Origin: Methylohalomonas sp034521715
GTDB taxonomy: Bacteria; Pseudomonadota; Gammaproteobacteria; Methylohalomonadales; Methylohalomonadaceae
Assembly: GCA_034521715.1 (NCBI GenBank)
Contig: JAXHLY010000001.1
Span: 124,001-188,000 of the forward strand
Direction: 5' to 3'
Length of the DNA stretch: 64,000 nt
The notes beneath the pieces are model-generated. The model was not told the origin of the DNA. It saw only the letters and a list, made by a program, of their open reading frames with translations, and searched no databases. The translations under genes were made by a program, and so were the position numbers. Positions 56,185 to 64,000 of this stretch are shown piece by piece (the first letter of the stretch is position 1; every line of letters starts with the position of its first letter).

Positions 56185-57387
56185 GCACGCCAGCGCCGGC
56201 AGATCACCGGCGCGGCCCATGGCGTGGCGCATGAGAAAATGCTTCAGCGGGCCGCTGTGATCGGTCAGCGTCAGTCCCAGACTGCGCAGCCGGCGCACCG
56301 GCAGTTCGCCGCGGCGGAACAGGTGATGCAGACCGTCCAGCGCCAGCTGCATGATGCGGTTGTCACTGCGGCGCCAGCGCTCATAGTGTCGCAGCCCGCG
56401 CAGGCTGCCCGGATCACGCCCTGCCGTGGCGGCGGCCGCGAGGATTTCAGCCAGGCAGGCGGCATCCAGCCAGCCCATGTTGGCGCCCTGGCCGGCCAGC
56501 GGATGCATGCTGTGGGCGGCATCGCCGACCAGTGCCAGGCGCTCGCGCACATAGTGCGCGGCCTGGGCCTTGAGCAACGGAAACGCGCCACGCCGGCCGA
56601 CCTCCGTTACCGCACCCAGCCGGTACTCGAAGGCGCATGCCAGTGCCACGGCAAAGTCGTCGTCGGGCATGGCCAGCAGCTGCTGCGCATGTGCCGGGGA
56701 GGTCGACCAGACAATGCCGCACTGGTGGTCGGCGGCCATGGGCAGGAACGCCAGCGGGCCGTCGGCCAGGAAGCGCTGGCGGGCAACACAGCCATGCGCC
56801 AGTTCCGTCGTCACCACCCCGGCAACCGCCTGCTGGGGATAAGGCGTCTCATCGTAATGGATGCCCGCCAGCCGGCGCGTGCGTGACTGCCCGCCGTCGG
56901 CACCGACCACCAGCCGTACCGGCAGGCTGCGGCCGTCTTCCAGTACTAGTTCGGTTTTATCCGCGCCGGGTTTGAGTGCCGCCGGTGCCGCCGGACGATA
57001 CCAGTCAATGTCACGGTCAGCGGCCAGCACGGTATCAATGGCGTGCTGCATGACCCCGGCCTCGATGATGTAACCCAGCGCCGGTTCGCCGACATCGCTG
57101 TCGACAAAACGAATCTCGCCGCCGCCACCGGCATCCCACACCTGCATGCCGTGAAAAGTGCCGATGCGCGCCGGCGGCAGTTCCGGCCAGACGCCACAGT
57201 GTTCAAGAATGCAGCGCGATGCCGGCGTCACCGCCAGTGCCCGCGGGTCGGGCCGTTCATCAATTTCCGCGGCCGGCTGGCGGCTTTCGACAACCGCCAC
57301 CCGGTAACCCGCCTGGCGCAGGAGCAGCGTCAGCACGCCGCCGGTCAGGCCGCCGCCCACGACCGCGATATCGGCAGCGGCGTTCAT
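56173..57387 (-). CDS. ubiI: UbiI/UbiF-type FAD ubiquinone hydroxylase
   Basis: 404 residues, intact. FAD motif AVVGGGLTGGVLTLLLRQAG, DG motif VVGADGGQSRTRRLAGI, and GDAAHSMHPLAGQGANMGWL near the C-terminus place it in the UbiH/UbiF/UbiI family of aerobic ubiquinone hydroxylases. Position in pepP-ubiH-x equals E. coli ubiI (visC), but UbiF is possible on sequence alone. ATG 57387 overlaps ubiH by four bases. The last residues (REK) come from a heptamer repeat. Confidence 0.85.
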   Translation of the reverse strand: MNAAADIAVVGGGLTGGVLTLLLRQAGYRVAVVESRQPAAEIDERPDPRALAVTPASRCILEHCGVWPELPPARIGTFHGMQVWDAGGGGEIRFVDSDVGEPALGYIIEAGVMQHAIDTVLAADRDIDWYRPAAPAALKPGADKTELVLEDGRSLPVRLVVGADGGQSRTRRLAGIHYDETPYPQQAVAGVVTTELAHGCVARQRFLADGPLAFLPMAADHQCGIVWSTSPAHAQQLLAMPDDDFAVALACAFEYRLGAVTEVGRRGAFPLLKAQAAHYVRERLALVGDAAHSMHPLAGQGANMGWLDAACLAEILAAAATAGRDPGSLRGLRHYERWRRSDNRIMQLALDGLHHLFRRGELPVRRLRSLGLTLTDHSGPLKHFLMRHAMGRAGDLPALACREK

Positions 57388-58584
57388 GACTGCGTCAGTC
57401 CGGCAGCACGGCGGGCGAATGTCCGCTGCAGCGGCGGCAACAGTTCCAGGGCCACCATGCCCAGCGTTCGCAGCGGCCCGATGACCGGATGCGGCCGGTA
57501 AAACAGCCACGCCAGCGAATCGGTAAAGCGGATCACGCGGCGCTGCACGGGCATGCGTTCGGCCAGATAACGGCTGATGACGTCGGCGGCGCCCGGGTCA
57601 CCGTCAGGCTGCAAGAGTATATCCGCCAGCGCCGCGGCGTCATGCAGGCCGAGATTGAACCCCTGGGCGGCATTGGGATGAATGGTATGGACGCTGTTGC
57701 CGAGCAGCAGCACGCGGCCCTGGTACTGGCTGTTGCTTTCGACCAGTTGCAGCGGATACGACCGCCGCTTACCGGGCTCGCAGAAACGACCCAGGCGGCC
57801 GCCGAAACGCTGTTCCAGCATGTCCCAGGAACACCGCATCGGACTGTGCCATCAGCCCTGCCGCTGCATCGTGACCGAAACAGCAGACACTGACGCAGCG
57901 GCCGTCGCGCAGCGGCAGCAACGCCAGCGGCCCGCTGTCGGTGAAGCGCTCGTAGGCCGTATTGTTGTGCGGCTCGGCCGGCTGGACACTGCTGACAATG
58001 GCGGTATGGCCGTAATCCTTCACACTCGTGCCGATAGCGCACAGCTCGCGGACACGCGAGCGACTGCCGTCGGCACCGACAAGCAGGGCGGCGTTCAGTT
58101 CACGGCGTTCACCGTCTTCGTCCAGCATGACACGGACGCGATCATCATCCTGTCGCAGCGAAACCAGCCTCGCCGGACAGATCAAATCAATATTGTCCGC
58201 CGTGCCGATCCTGTCGAGCAGCGCCCGGCCCAGTCGCAGGGCCGGCACCACATAACCGAGCGCCGGCAGCCCGAGCCGGGCGGCATCCAGATGCACGGCA
58301 CCGAAGTGGCCGCGGTGGGAAACATGGATGTGTTCAATGGGGTTGGCATGCGCATCCAGCAACGGCCAGACACCGCTGGCGGCGAGTTTCTGCCGGGTAC
58401 CGAGTGACAATGCCAGGCCGCGGCCGTCATGGGTGCTCCGATCACCGCCGGCCAGCGGTACGGCCTCGATAATACCCACCCGGGAAGCCGAGCCCGCCAG
58501 GGCACAGGCCAGGCTGGCACCGACCGCTCCGGCGCCGGCGATGAGAATGTCATAATCCCCGGGCCGGGCCGCAGATTCGCTCAC
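57384..58584 (-). CDS. ubiH: 2-octaprenyl-6-methoxyphenol hydroxylase UbiH (one frame break)
   Basis: About 399 residues. FAD motif ILIAGAGAVGASLACALAGS, LLVGADGSRSRVRELC, and after the break LLLGNSVHTIHPNAAQGFNL. The break near 57830 has one extra G between VFL and DMLEQRFGGRLGRF. It starts ten bases after pepP. The His in NSVHTIHP is in place of the usual NAAHTLHP motif. Aerobic ubiquinone biosynthesis at the inner membrane. Confidence 0.92.
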
Positions 58585-58593
58585 GACACAGCC

Positions 58594-59916
58594 TCAGGCG
58601 GCACGCGCGGCGGCCATCAGTGACTCGATTTCATCGGCCGCCTTCGACGCAGCGCTGGACAGGACTTCATGGCCGTCCCGGGTAACCAGTACATCATCCT
58701 CGATGCGGATACCGATATTGTGCCAGCGTTTGGCCAGCCCCTTGATACCGGCGGCCAGGTACAGCCCCGGTTCCACGGTCATGACCATGCCCGGTTCCAG
58801 CAACCGCCATTCGCCGTCGACCTTGTAATCGCCGACATCATGCACGTCCATGCCGATCCAGTGACCGGTGCGGTGCATGTAATAGGGACTGTAGGCCTGC
58901 TTTTTGACCAGCTCGCTGGCCCGGCCCTTGAGAATGCCGAGATCCACCAGGCCCTGCGTCAGCACTTTCACAGCGGCCTCGTGCGGGTCGTTCCAGTGAT
59001 TGCCCGGTTTGACCTGTTTGATGGCGGCGGCCTGTGCCTCGAGGACGATGTCATACACGGCGCGCTGATTTTTGCTGTATCTGCCATTCACCGGGAAGGT
59101 GCGGGTGATGTCGCTGGCGTAGCACTCGTACTCGGCACCGGCATCGATAAGCACCAGATCGCCGTCGGCCAAGGTGGCGCTGTTTTCGATGTAGTGCAGA
59201 ATGCAGCCGTTGGCGCCGCCGCCGACAATCGACGGATAGGCCGGGGTCCGGGCGCCGTTGCGCATGAATTCATGCACCAGTTCGGCCTCGATCTGATACT
59301 CGGCCATGCCGGGCCGGCAGTTGCGCATGGCACGTTCATGAGCACCGGCGGATATCTGCGCCGCCTTGCGCATGAGCCTGATTTCCGAGGTGCTCTTGAT
59401 GAGCCGCATCTCGTGCAGGTGATGCTGCAGGGTGACGAATTCCGCCGGCGCGGTCACGCCGGTGCGCACGCGTTCGCGCACCTGGTTCAGCCACTTGACC
59501 ACGCGCTGGTCGAAAGCCGGGTCCGCGCCCATGGTGTAAAAGACCCGTTCGCGGTTCTCCAGGAGGCCCGGCAGGATCTCGTCCAGGTCATCGATGGGAA
59601 AGGCGTCGTCGGCGCCGTAGGTTTCACAGGCACCTTCGAGGCCGGCGCGGAAACCGTTCCACTGCTCCAGTTTCGGGTCGCGTTCGCGGCAGAACAGCAC
59701 GTATTCGCCCTGCGACCGGTCCGGTATGAGCACGGCCACGGCCTCCGGTTCTGGAAAACCGGTGAGATAATAGAAGTCGCTGTCGGGCCTGTACGGGTAA
59801 TCGACGTCGCGGTTACGGATACGCATGGGGGCCGCCGGCAGGATCGCGATTCCGCCGGCGTTGATGATATCCATCAGCCGTTTGCGGCGACGGCGGTATT
59901 CCGTGTGGCCGGGCAT
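58594..59916 (-). CDS. pepP: Xaa-Pro aminopeptidase PepP
   Basis: 440 residues from ATG 59916. Dinuclear metal peptidase removing N-terminal residues before proline. The metal ligands are visible: D in LVLIDAGAEYECYASDITRT, H in YYMHRTGHWIGMDVHD, E in MVMTVEPGLY and the last E in NIGIRIEDDVLV. The upstream open frame to 60090 is not translated: the start overlaps the ygfB stop by one base (TGATG). Order ygfB-pepP-ubiH-ubiI equals E. coli. Confidence 0.95.
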   Translation of the reverse strand: MPGHTEYRRRRKRLMDIINAGGIAILPAAPMRIRNRDVDYPYRPDSDFYYLTGFPEPEAVAVLIPDRSQGEYVLFCRERDPKLEQWNGFRAGLEGACETYGADDAFPIDDLDEILPGLLENRERVFYTMGADPAFDQRVVKWLNQVRERVRTGVTAPAEFVTLQHHLHEMRLIKSTSEIRLMRKAAQISAGAHERAMRNCRPGMAEYQIEAELVHEFMRNGARTPAYPSIVGGGANGCILHYIENSATLADGDLVLIDAGAEYECYASDITRTFPVNGRYSKNQRAVYDIVLEAQAAAIKQVKPGNHWNDPHEAAVKVLTQGLVDLGILKGRASELVKKQAYSPYYMHRTGHWIGMDVHDVGDYKVDGEWRLLEPGMVMTVEPGLYLAAGIKGLAKRWHNIGIRIEDDVLVTRDGHEVLSSAASKAADEIESLMAAARAA

Positions 59917-60449
59917 CAGTGCAGTCTCTTGTCCTGTTTGCGTGTTCGCAACGGCCGCAGCTCCTGATAAACCGACAACGCGCCGATGCGCACATATTCG
60001 ATAAGCTCCATGAGCGCGAATTCCTCGCCATCCTCGAGCTCGGCGCGGGCGCGGCTGATGCGCTCCAGGTCCTCGACCAGTTCCCGGCATTCACCGGTCA
60101 GCCCCGCGTCAGTCAGGCCGCTGTTACCAAGCCCGAACAGAAACCCGCGGCACCACTGGGCCAGGGCATCGGCGCGAACCGCAACAGTGGCCTCGTCGGA
60201 CGGCAGCATCAGGTCGAAGGAAAAATCCGCCGATTCGAGTTCGCCGGCGCTGGCCTCACTGATGCGCGCCAGCGTCGCTTCGAATTCGTCGCCTTCGCCA
60301 CCCAGGCATTCCCGCCAGCTGCCGACATCGGCGCGTGTATTCGTGCATAGCTGGGCGCAGACGAAGCCATGACACTCGGACGCACCTACGGGCGCGCCCA
60401 GATGTTTGAGCAGGTCTTCCAGTTCAGTGTAGTTTTTCGCGGCTTGCAC
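59916..60449 (-). CDS. ygfB: YgfB/UPF0149-family protein
   Basis: 177 residues, intact. ECHGFVCAQLC and ALAQWCRGFLFGLGNSG are hallmarks of UPF0149. In Pseudomonas, YgfB has been linked to ampDh3/beta-lactam responses; general function is otherwise unclear. First gene of the ygfB-pepP-ubiH-ubiI operon, divergent from TIGR02449/zapA over a 207-base spacer with no other feature seen. Confidence 0.92.
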   Translation of the reverse strand: MQAAKNYTELEDLLKHLGAPVGASECHGFVCAQLCTNTRADVGSWRECLGGEGDEFEATLARISEASAGELESADFSFDLMLPSDEATVAVRADALAQWCRGFLFGLGNSGLTDAGLTGECRELVEDLERISRARAELEDGEEFALMELIEYVRIGALSVYQELRPLRTRKQDKRLH

Positions 60450-60656
60450 GATTATGCCGGAATACGCCGGGGTATGGATGTTCGCAGGTCACGGTGCTGC
60501 AATGCTAGCGCATTATGGTGCCTTTCCGACACCGTCACGCGGCTGTTGACCAGTGATTACCACCCCTCTATATTGGAATCGCCGTGACCTAATCAATTCT
60601 GATCAAGCAGTAAGTCGGCACAATGGGCGGAATGCTCCACCGGTTCAGGTAAACTC

Positions 60657-60884
60657 ATGATGAGCAACAGCAACGGTGAAAAACTGGATCTGGCCAGCCT
60701 TGAAGCGCAGGTGGACGAGCTGATCAGCACGGTTGACGAGTTGAAAACCGAGAACTCGGCCCTGCGCAATCAGCAGGAGTCCCTGATGTCGGAGCGTGCC
60801 GCGCTCATCGAAAAAACCGAGCAGGCCCGGAACAGAATCGAATCCATGATCGCGCGACTGCGCGCGATGGAGTCTCGCTCATGA
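60657..60884 (+). CDS. TIGR02449 coiled-coil protein (ZapB-like)
   Basis: 75 residues, nearly all coiled coil (LASLEAQVDELISTVDELKT, LIEKTEQARNRIESMIARLR). This family always precedes zapA in many gammaproteobacteria and is thought to act in cell division. It overlaps zapA by four bases (ATGA). Confidence 0.9.
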   Translation: MMSNSNGEKLDLASLEAQVDELISTVDELKTENSALRNQQESLMSERAALIEKTEQARNRIESMIARLRAMESRS

Positions 60885-61159
60885 GCGAAAGCAAGCCGGT
60901 GAGCGTTCATATTATGGACAAGGAGTACCTGATTGCCTGCGAGGAGCATGAACGTGACCTGCTGCACTCGGCGGTCAGGCTTCTGAACGAGAAAATGCAT
61001 GAAGTGCGCAGCAGCGGCAGCGTTATCGGCACCGAGCGAATCGCCGTTATGGCCGCCCTACATATGGCACATGAATTGATTGAACACAAAAGTCGGAACG
61101 AGGACTATACTTCCAGAGTACGATCGACGACGTTAAAACGTTTGCAGGCAGAAGATTGA
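60881..61159 (+). CDS. zapA: Cell division protein ZapA
   Basis: 92 residues. Z-ring-associated bundler of FtsZ. VSVHIMDKEYLIACEEHERD and RIAVMAALHMAHELIEHKSR are the family pattern, with a C-terminal coiled coil. Followed after 63 bases by 6S RNA, the classic zapA-ssrS order. Confidence 0.94.
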   Translation: MSESKPVSVHIMDKEYLIACEEHERDLLHSAVRLLNEKMHEVRSSGSVIGTERIAVMAALHMAHELIEHKSRNEDYTSRVRSTTLKRLQAED

Positions 61160-61222
61160 ACAGGCGCTGAGTACAAGCGCCGGCCTGATGCGATCGCGAG
61201 AATGACCGGTTTGATTTCGGGT

Positions 61223-61402
61223 ATCTTCTGCGGTGTTCGTGATTGGGCTAGACAAGCTTGAGCCTATGCTACACGACGCAGGGAGCTAACCGCGGGGTTG
61301 TTGAGTATGTCCACCTTCGAGTGGAAAACCTGATACTCCGCCTGCTGTTCCCACTTGAACCTTCGGTTCAAGGCATCAGCCCGCAGCGGCATTGCGGTTG
61401 AT
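61223..61402 (+). ncRNA. ssrS: 6S RNA (SsrS)
   Basis: A regulator that binds sigma-70 RNA polymerase as a promoter mimic. Recognised by CTGCGGTGTTCGTGA at the 5' end, the middle GGAGCTAACCGCGGGGTTGT and 3' CTTGAACCTTCGGTTCAAGG, with CAGCCCGCAGCGGCATTGCG pairing back to the 5' end. Terminal stem ATC...TGCGGTG / CATTGCGG...GAT closes the molecule. The position after zapA is as in E. coli. Confidence 0.93.
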
Positions 61403-61449
61403 ACCCTCCCATATGTCGGCGCGGCATATCCCTGTGCCACGCCTCCAAC

Positions 61450-61478
61450 GACAGACCAAAACGTGGTTTTGGTCTGTC
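61450..61478 (+). terminator. Strong hairpin terminator after 6S RNA
   Basis: GACAGACCAAAAC pairs perfectly with GTTTTGGTCTGTC over a 3-base loop, followed by TTAATT. Two smaller hairpins follow directly (TTCTGCCAGACGCAGAA and GGTACTTCCTGTACC). Confidence 0.88.
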
Positions 61479-61549
61479 TTAATTCTGCCAGACGCAGAAT
61501 GCTGGTACTTCCTGTACCAAAAACGAATCCCCGCTATTATCTATTGTCC

Positions 61550-61599
61550 CAATCATCAATCACCAATCACCAATCACCAATCAACCAATTAACCAATTG
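61550..61599. repeat. Heptamer/octamer array CAATCAC class
   Basis: CAATCAT, CAATCAC x3, CAATCAA, then CCAATTAA and CCAATTG. It ends two bases before the EVE gene ATG. The complement (TTGGTTAA) is akin to the octamers at 1261-1360. Confidence 0.8.
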
Positions 61600-61601
61600 C
61601 C

Positions 61602-62069
61602 ATGAATTACTGGCTGATGAAGTCCGAGCCGTCGACATTCAGCATCGATGATCTGAAATCCCGGCCGGGCAAGACCGAACCCTGGGACGGTGTACGGAAT
61701 TACCAGGCACGCAACTTTATGCGTGATGAAATGCGGAAAGGCGACCTGGCGTTTTTCTATCATTCCAACTGCGCCGAACCCGGAATTGCCGGCATAATGA
61801 CCATCGCCTCGGCAACCTATCCGGATCCGACGCAGTTCGACCCCGAAGACGATCATTACGACCCGAAAAGTGATCCCGGCAACCCGAGATGGTACCTGGT
61901 CGACGTCAGGTACAAGCGCAAATTCAAACGCACGGTTACTTTGCAGGAACTGAAACAACACCGGACACTGGCCGGGATGAAACTGCTGCAGAAGGGTAAC
62001 CGGCTATCGATCATGCCGGTGACGAAAAGACAGTGGGAGTATATAGAGAGGCTAGGGACCAGGGACTAG
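61602..62069 (+). CDS. EVE-domain protein
   Basis: 155 residues, intact. MNYWLMKSEPSTFSIDDL, EPWDGVRNYQARNFMRDEM, GDLAFFYHSNCAEPGIAGI and the closing PVTKRQWEYI are typical. EVE domains resemble PUA/YTH folds and probably bind modified nucleic-acid bases. In E. coli the gene after 6S RNA is fau (ygfA); here that position has an EVE gene. Convergent with ilvA, with two bases between stops. Confidence 0.93.
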   Translation: MNYWLMKSEPSTFSIDDLKSRPGKTEPWDGVRNYQARNFMRDEMRKGDLAFFYHSNCAEPGIAGIMTIASATYPDPTQFDPEDDHYDPKSDPGNPRWYLVDVRYKRKFKRTVTLQELKQHRTLAGMKLLQKGNRLSIMPVTKRQWEYIERLGTRD

Positions 62070-62071
62070 CC

Positions 62072-63598
62072 CTAAGCAAGAAACATCTCGTATGCCGGGT
62101 TCCCTGTTTCTTCCCAGTAAAGGATATCCAGCTTGTCGAGGAAGCGCTGAAACTGTTCCCGCTCTCCGGGCGGCACCTGGATGCCGACCAGCACACGTGC
62201 GTAGGCGGCGCCATGATTGCGGTAATGGAACAGGCTGATATTCCAGCCCTCATCCATTTCCGACAGAAAACGCAATAAAGCGCCGGAGCGTTCGGGAAAC
62301 TCGAACCGGTAGAGCATTTCGTTTTCCGCCTGCGGCGCATGGCCGCCGACCATGTGGCGGACATGCATCTTGGCAAGTTCGTTACGGCTCATGTCGACTA
62401 CCTGGAAACCCTTTTCCTGCAGTTGTGCAATCAGGGCATCCTTCTCCTCGACACCATGGCGAAGCTGTATGCCGGCAAACACGTGTGCCTCATCGTGATC
62501 GGAATAGCGGTAATTGAATTCCGTAATCTGGCGCGCGCCGATGGCCTGGCAGAACTCGCGGAAACTCCCGGGACGCTCGGGGATCGTGGCACCTATCAAC
62601 GCCTCGCGATGTTCGCCCAGCTCGGCCAGTTCGGCGATATGGCGCAGGCGATCGAAATTGACGTTGGCGCCGCTGAAGACGGCAACCAGTTCCTGGTTCC
62701 GGGTATTGTGACACTCGACGTACTGTTTCAGTCCGGCCAGCGCCAGCGCGCCCGCCGGCTCGGCGATGGATCGGGTATCCTCGAAGATATCCTTGATCGC
62801 GGCGCAGATCCTCGTCGGTATTGACCAGCAGGATCTCGTCGACCAGCTCGCGCGCGATGCGGAACGGCTCCTCGCCGGCCTGGCGTACGGCGGCACCATC
62901 GGCAAAGATGCCGATTCGATCCAGACGCACCCGCTCGCCGGCCTCGAGGGCGGCACGCATGCTCGGCGCCTCATCCGGCTCGACACCGATGATGCGGATA
63001 TCGGGGCGCACGGCCTTGACATAGACGGCGATGCCGGCGATCAGACCGCCACCGCCGACCGGCACGAATATGATATCCGGCTGGCCGTGATGCTGGGCCA
63101 GGATCTCGACGCCGACCGTGGCCTGCCCGGCGATGGTCAGCGGATGGTCATAGGGGGAATATAGGTCCTGCCTTCCTCGGCCGCGATGTGCATGGCATGA
63201 TCGAAGGCCTCGTCATAGTTATTGCCATGCAATACGGCAGTGCCGCCGAGGCGCCTGACCGCCTCAATCTTGATCTCCGGCGTTGTCTTCGGCATGACGA
63301 TGACAGCATCGATCCCGAGACGCTGCGACGCCAGTGCCACGCCCTGGGCATGGTTGCCTGCCGAGGCCGCGATAACACCTCGTTTGCGTTCCTCCAGCGA
63401 CAGTGAGGCGATCAGGTTATAGGCACCGCGCAGCTTGTAGGAAAAAACCGGCTGCTGGTCCTCGCGTTTCAGCCAGACATGATTGTCCAGGCGCCTGGAC
63501 AATGCCGGGGCGTAATCCAGCGCGGTTTCGCGGGCGACGTCGTAAACGCGCGCGCGGGCGTCGTCAATCAGGGCTTTGTATTCGTCGAACATCGGCAT
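62072..63598 (-). CDS. ilvA: Threonine ammonia-lyase IlvA, biosynthetic (two frame breaks)
   Basis: About 508 residues. PLP lysine in PVFSYKLRGAYNLIASL, SAGNHAQGVALASQRLG, glycine loop VPVGGGGLIAGIAVYVK, and C-terminal regulatory ACT-like domains (ERPGSFREFCQAIGARQITE, EFPERSGALLRFLSEMDEGW). Breaks near 63152 (a C-run, five instead of six) and near 62812 (DEE/ICAAIKDIFEDTRS). Two ACT-like repeats imply isoleucine feedback control. Divergent from rpiA. Confidence 0.95.
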
Positions 63599-63648
63599 AA
63601 GATAACATTATTGGTGCAGCGAATAGTCACCCTCCACCGTGGGACGGT

Positions 63649-64000
63649 ATGTCAAAAGAACAACAAAAACGGGCTGCTGCCGAGGCAGCACTCGAATATG
63701 TCGAGGAGGATGCAGTTGTAGGCGTGGGTACCGGCAGTACGGTGAACCATTTCATCGAGGCGCTGGCGGGTATCAGGCATCTCATTGACGGTGCGGTTGC
63801 CAGTTCAGAGGCCACGGAAGCGCGCCTGCGCCAACATAATATTCCTGTCGTCGAGCTCAACAGCGTTGATGAGGTGCCGGTCTACATCGATGGCGCCGAT
63901 GAGGCCACCAGCCACAGGCAACTGACCAAGGGCGGAGGCGGCGCGCTGACGCGCGAGAAAATCGTCGCCGCGGCAAGCCGGAAATTCGTCTGTATCATTG
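63649..64000 (+). CDS. rpiA: Ribose-5-phosphate isomerase A, N-terminal part
   Basis: 117 codons in the window, open to the right edge. MSKEQQKRAAAEAALEYVEE, then GVGTGSTVNHFIEAL, SSEATEARL, DGADEATSHRQLTKGGGGAL and KIVAAASRKFVCII are RpiA motifs including the phosphate loop. ATG 63649 has GGGACGG upstream. It interconverts ribose- and ribulose-5-phosphate and so works with tkt in the pentose/Calvin pathways. Confidence 0.95.
   Translation, partial: MSKEQQKRAAAEAALEYVEEDAVVGVGTGSTVNHFIEALAGIRHLIDGAVASSEATEARLRQHNIPVVELNSVDEVPVYIDGADEATSHRQLTKGGGGALTREKIVAAASRKFVCII

Noticed and set aside
4780..57835. Programmed ribosomal frameshifting as the reason for the many split genes
   Set aside because: The break sites share no slippery heptamer or downstream structure, occur in both directions and lie in essential enzymes that are never frameshifted in homologues.
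58669..59967. Long open frame on the plus strand opposite pepP
   Set aside because: It is antisense to a clear, conserved pepP and its translation (Gly, His, Asp, Val rich) is a typical complement of GC-rich coding DNA.

Overview
The window is gammaproteobacterial chromosome from an organism that is probably autotrophic or facultatively so. Evidence: the block ygfB-pepP-ubiH-ubiI facing TIGR02449-zapA-6S RNA matches the gammaproteobacterial arrangement, and speD, hspQ, rsmE and a two-ACT-domain ilvA are of that type. A tkt-gap-pgk-pyk-fba run (with a class I aldolase) next to a beta carbonic anhydrase and rpiA resembles the carbon-metabolism clusters of sulfur-oxidising Chromatiales-like lineages. 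That lineage guess is inference; no RuBisCO or sulfur gene lies in the window.

Layout. 1-7.5 kb: gshA (partial), rsmE, bioA, hspQ, a TerB-like gene, a Ser/Thr kinase, a DUF4124 protein, a molybdenum-carrier-like protein and an EamA transporter. 7.8-14.3 kb: an unusual regulatory island holding a lone ABC ATPase, a major pilin-like gene with a sigma-54 promoter, a divergent class III adenylate cyclase with a possible structured leader RNA, a TPR-like protein with an ABC permease, and a membrane histidine kinase. 14.5-29.4 kb: a minus-strand MSHA-type pilus locus (response regulator, MshM, MshL, MshN, MshE, MshG, a PilM-PilN fusion, PilO-like, MshK/PilP-like, a very large PilX-like protein and a broken prepilin). 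29.5-33.4 kb: the activated-methyl cycle (metK, SAH riboswitch, ahcY, metF). 33.5-42.1 kb: a thioredoxin-fold protein, then tkt, gap, pgk, pyk and fba. 42.3-50.6 kb: mixed genes (DksA-like, FkbM methyltransferase, GDT1, carbonic anhydrase, purC, VOC, speD, methyltransferase, lipoprotein hydrolase, autotransporter barrel). 50.8-53.8 kb: a FecR-domain protein and a GMC dehydrogenase with its Tat-signal small subunit. 54.3-64 kb: glnS, ubiI-like, ubiH, pepP, ygfB, TIGR02449, zapA, 6S RNA, an EVE protein, ilvA and rpiA (partial).

The strongest candidate for a new system is the 7.8-29.4 kb region. A sigma-54 activator begins the pilus locus, a good sigma-54 promoter with an upstream dyad drives the pilin gene 18 kb away, and between them lie a cyclase, a kinase and an ABC exporter. 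Together they look like a sensory unit wired to an MSHA-like pilus.

Two general properties affect every reading. First, more than 30 one-base frame breaks interrupt otherwise well-conserved genes, including essential ones such as glnS, pgk and tkt; the best explanation is indel error in an under-polished assembly. Where a gene is broken it is annotated here as one CDS across the break. Second, the spacers are full of repeats: REP-type paired hairpins, a TTAA-ended MITE, 30-bp inverted arms around other repeats, and degenerate heptamer or octamer arrays.
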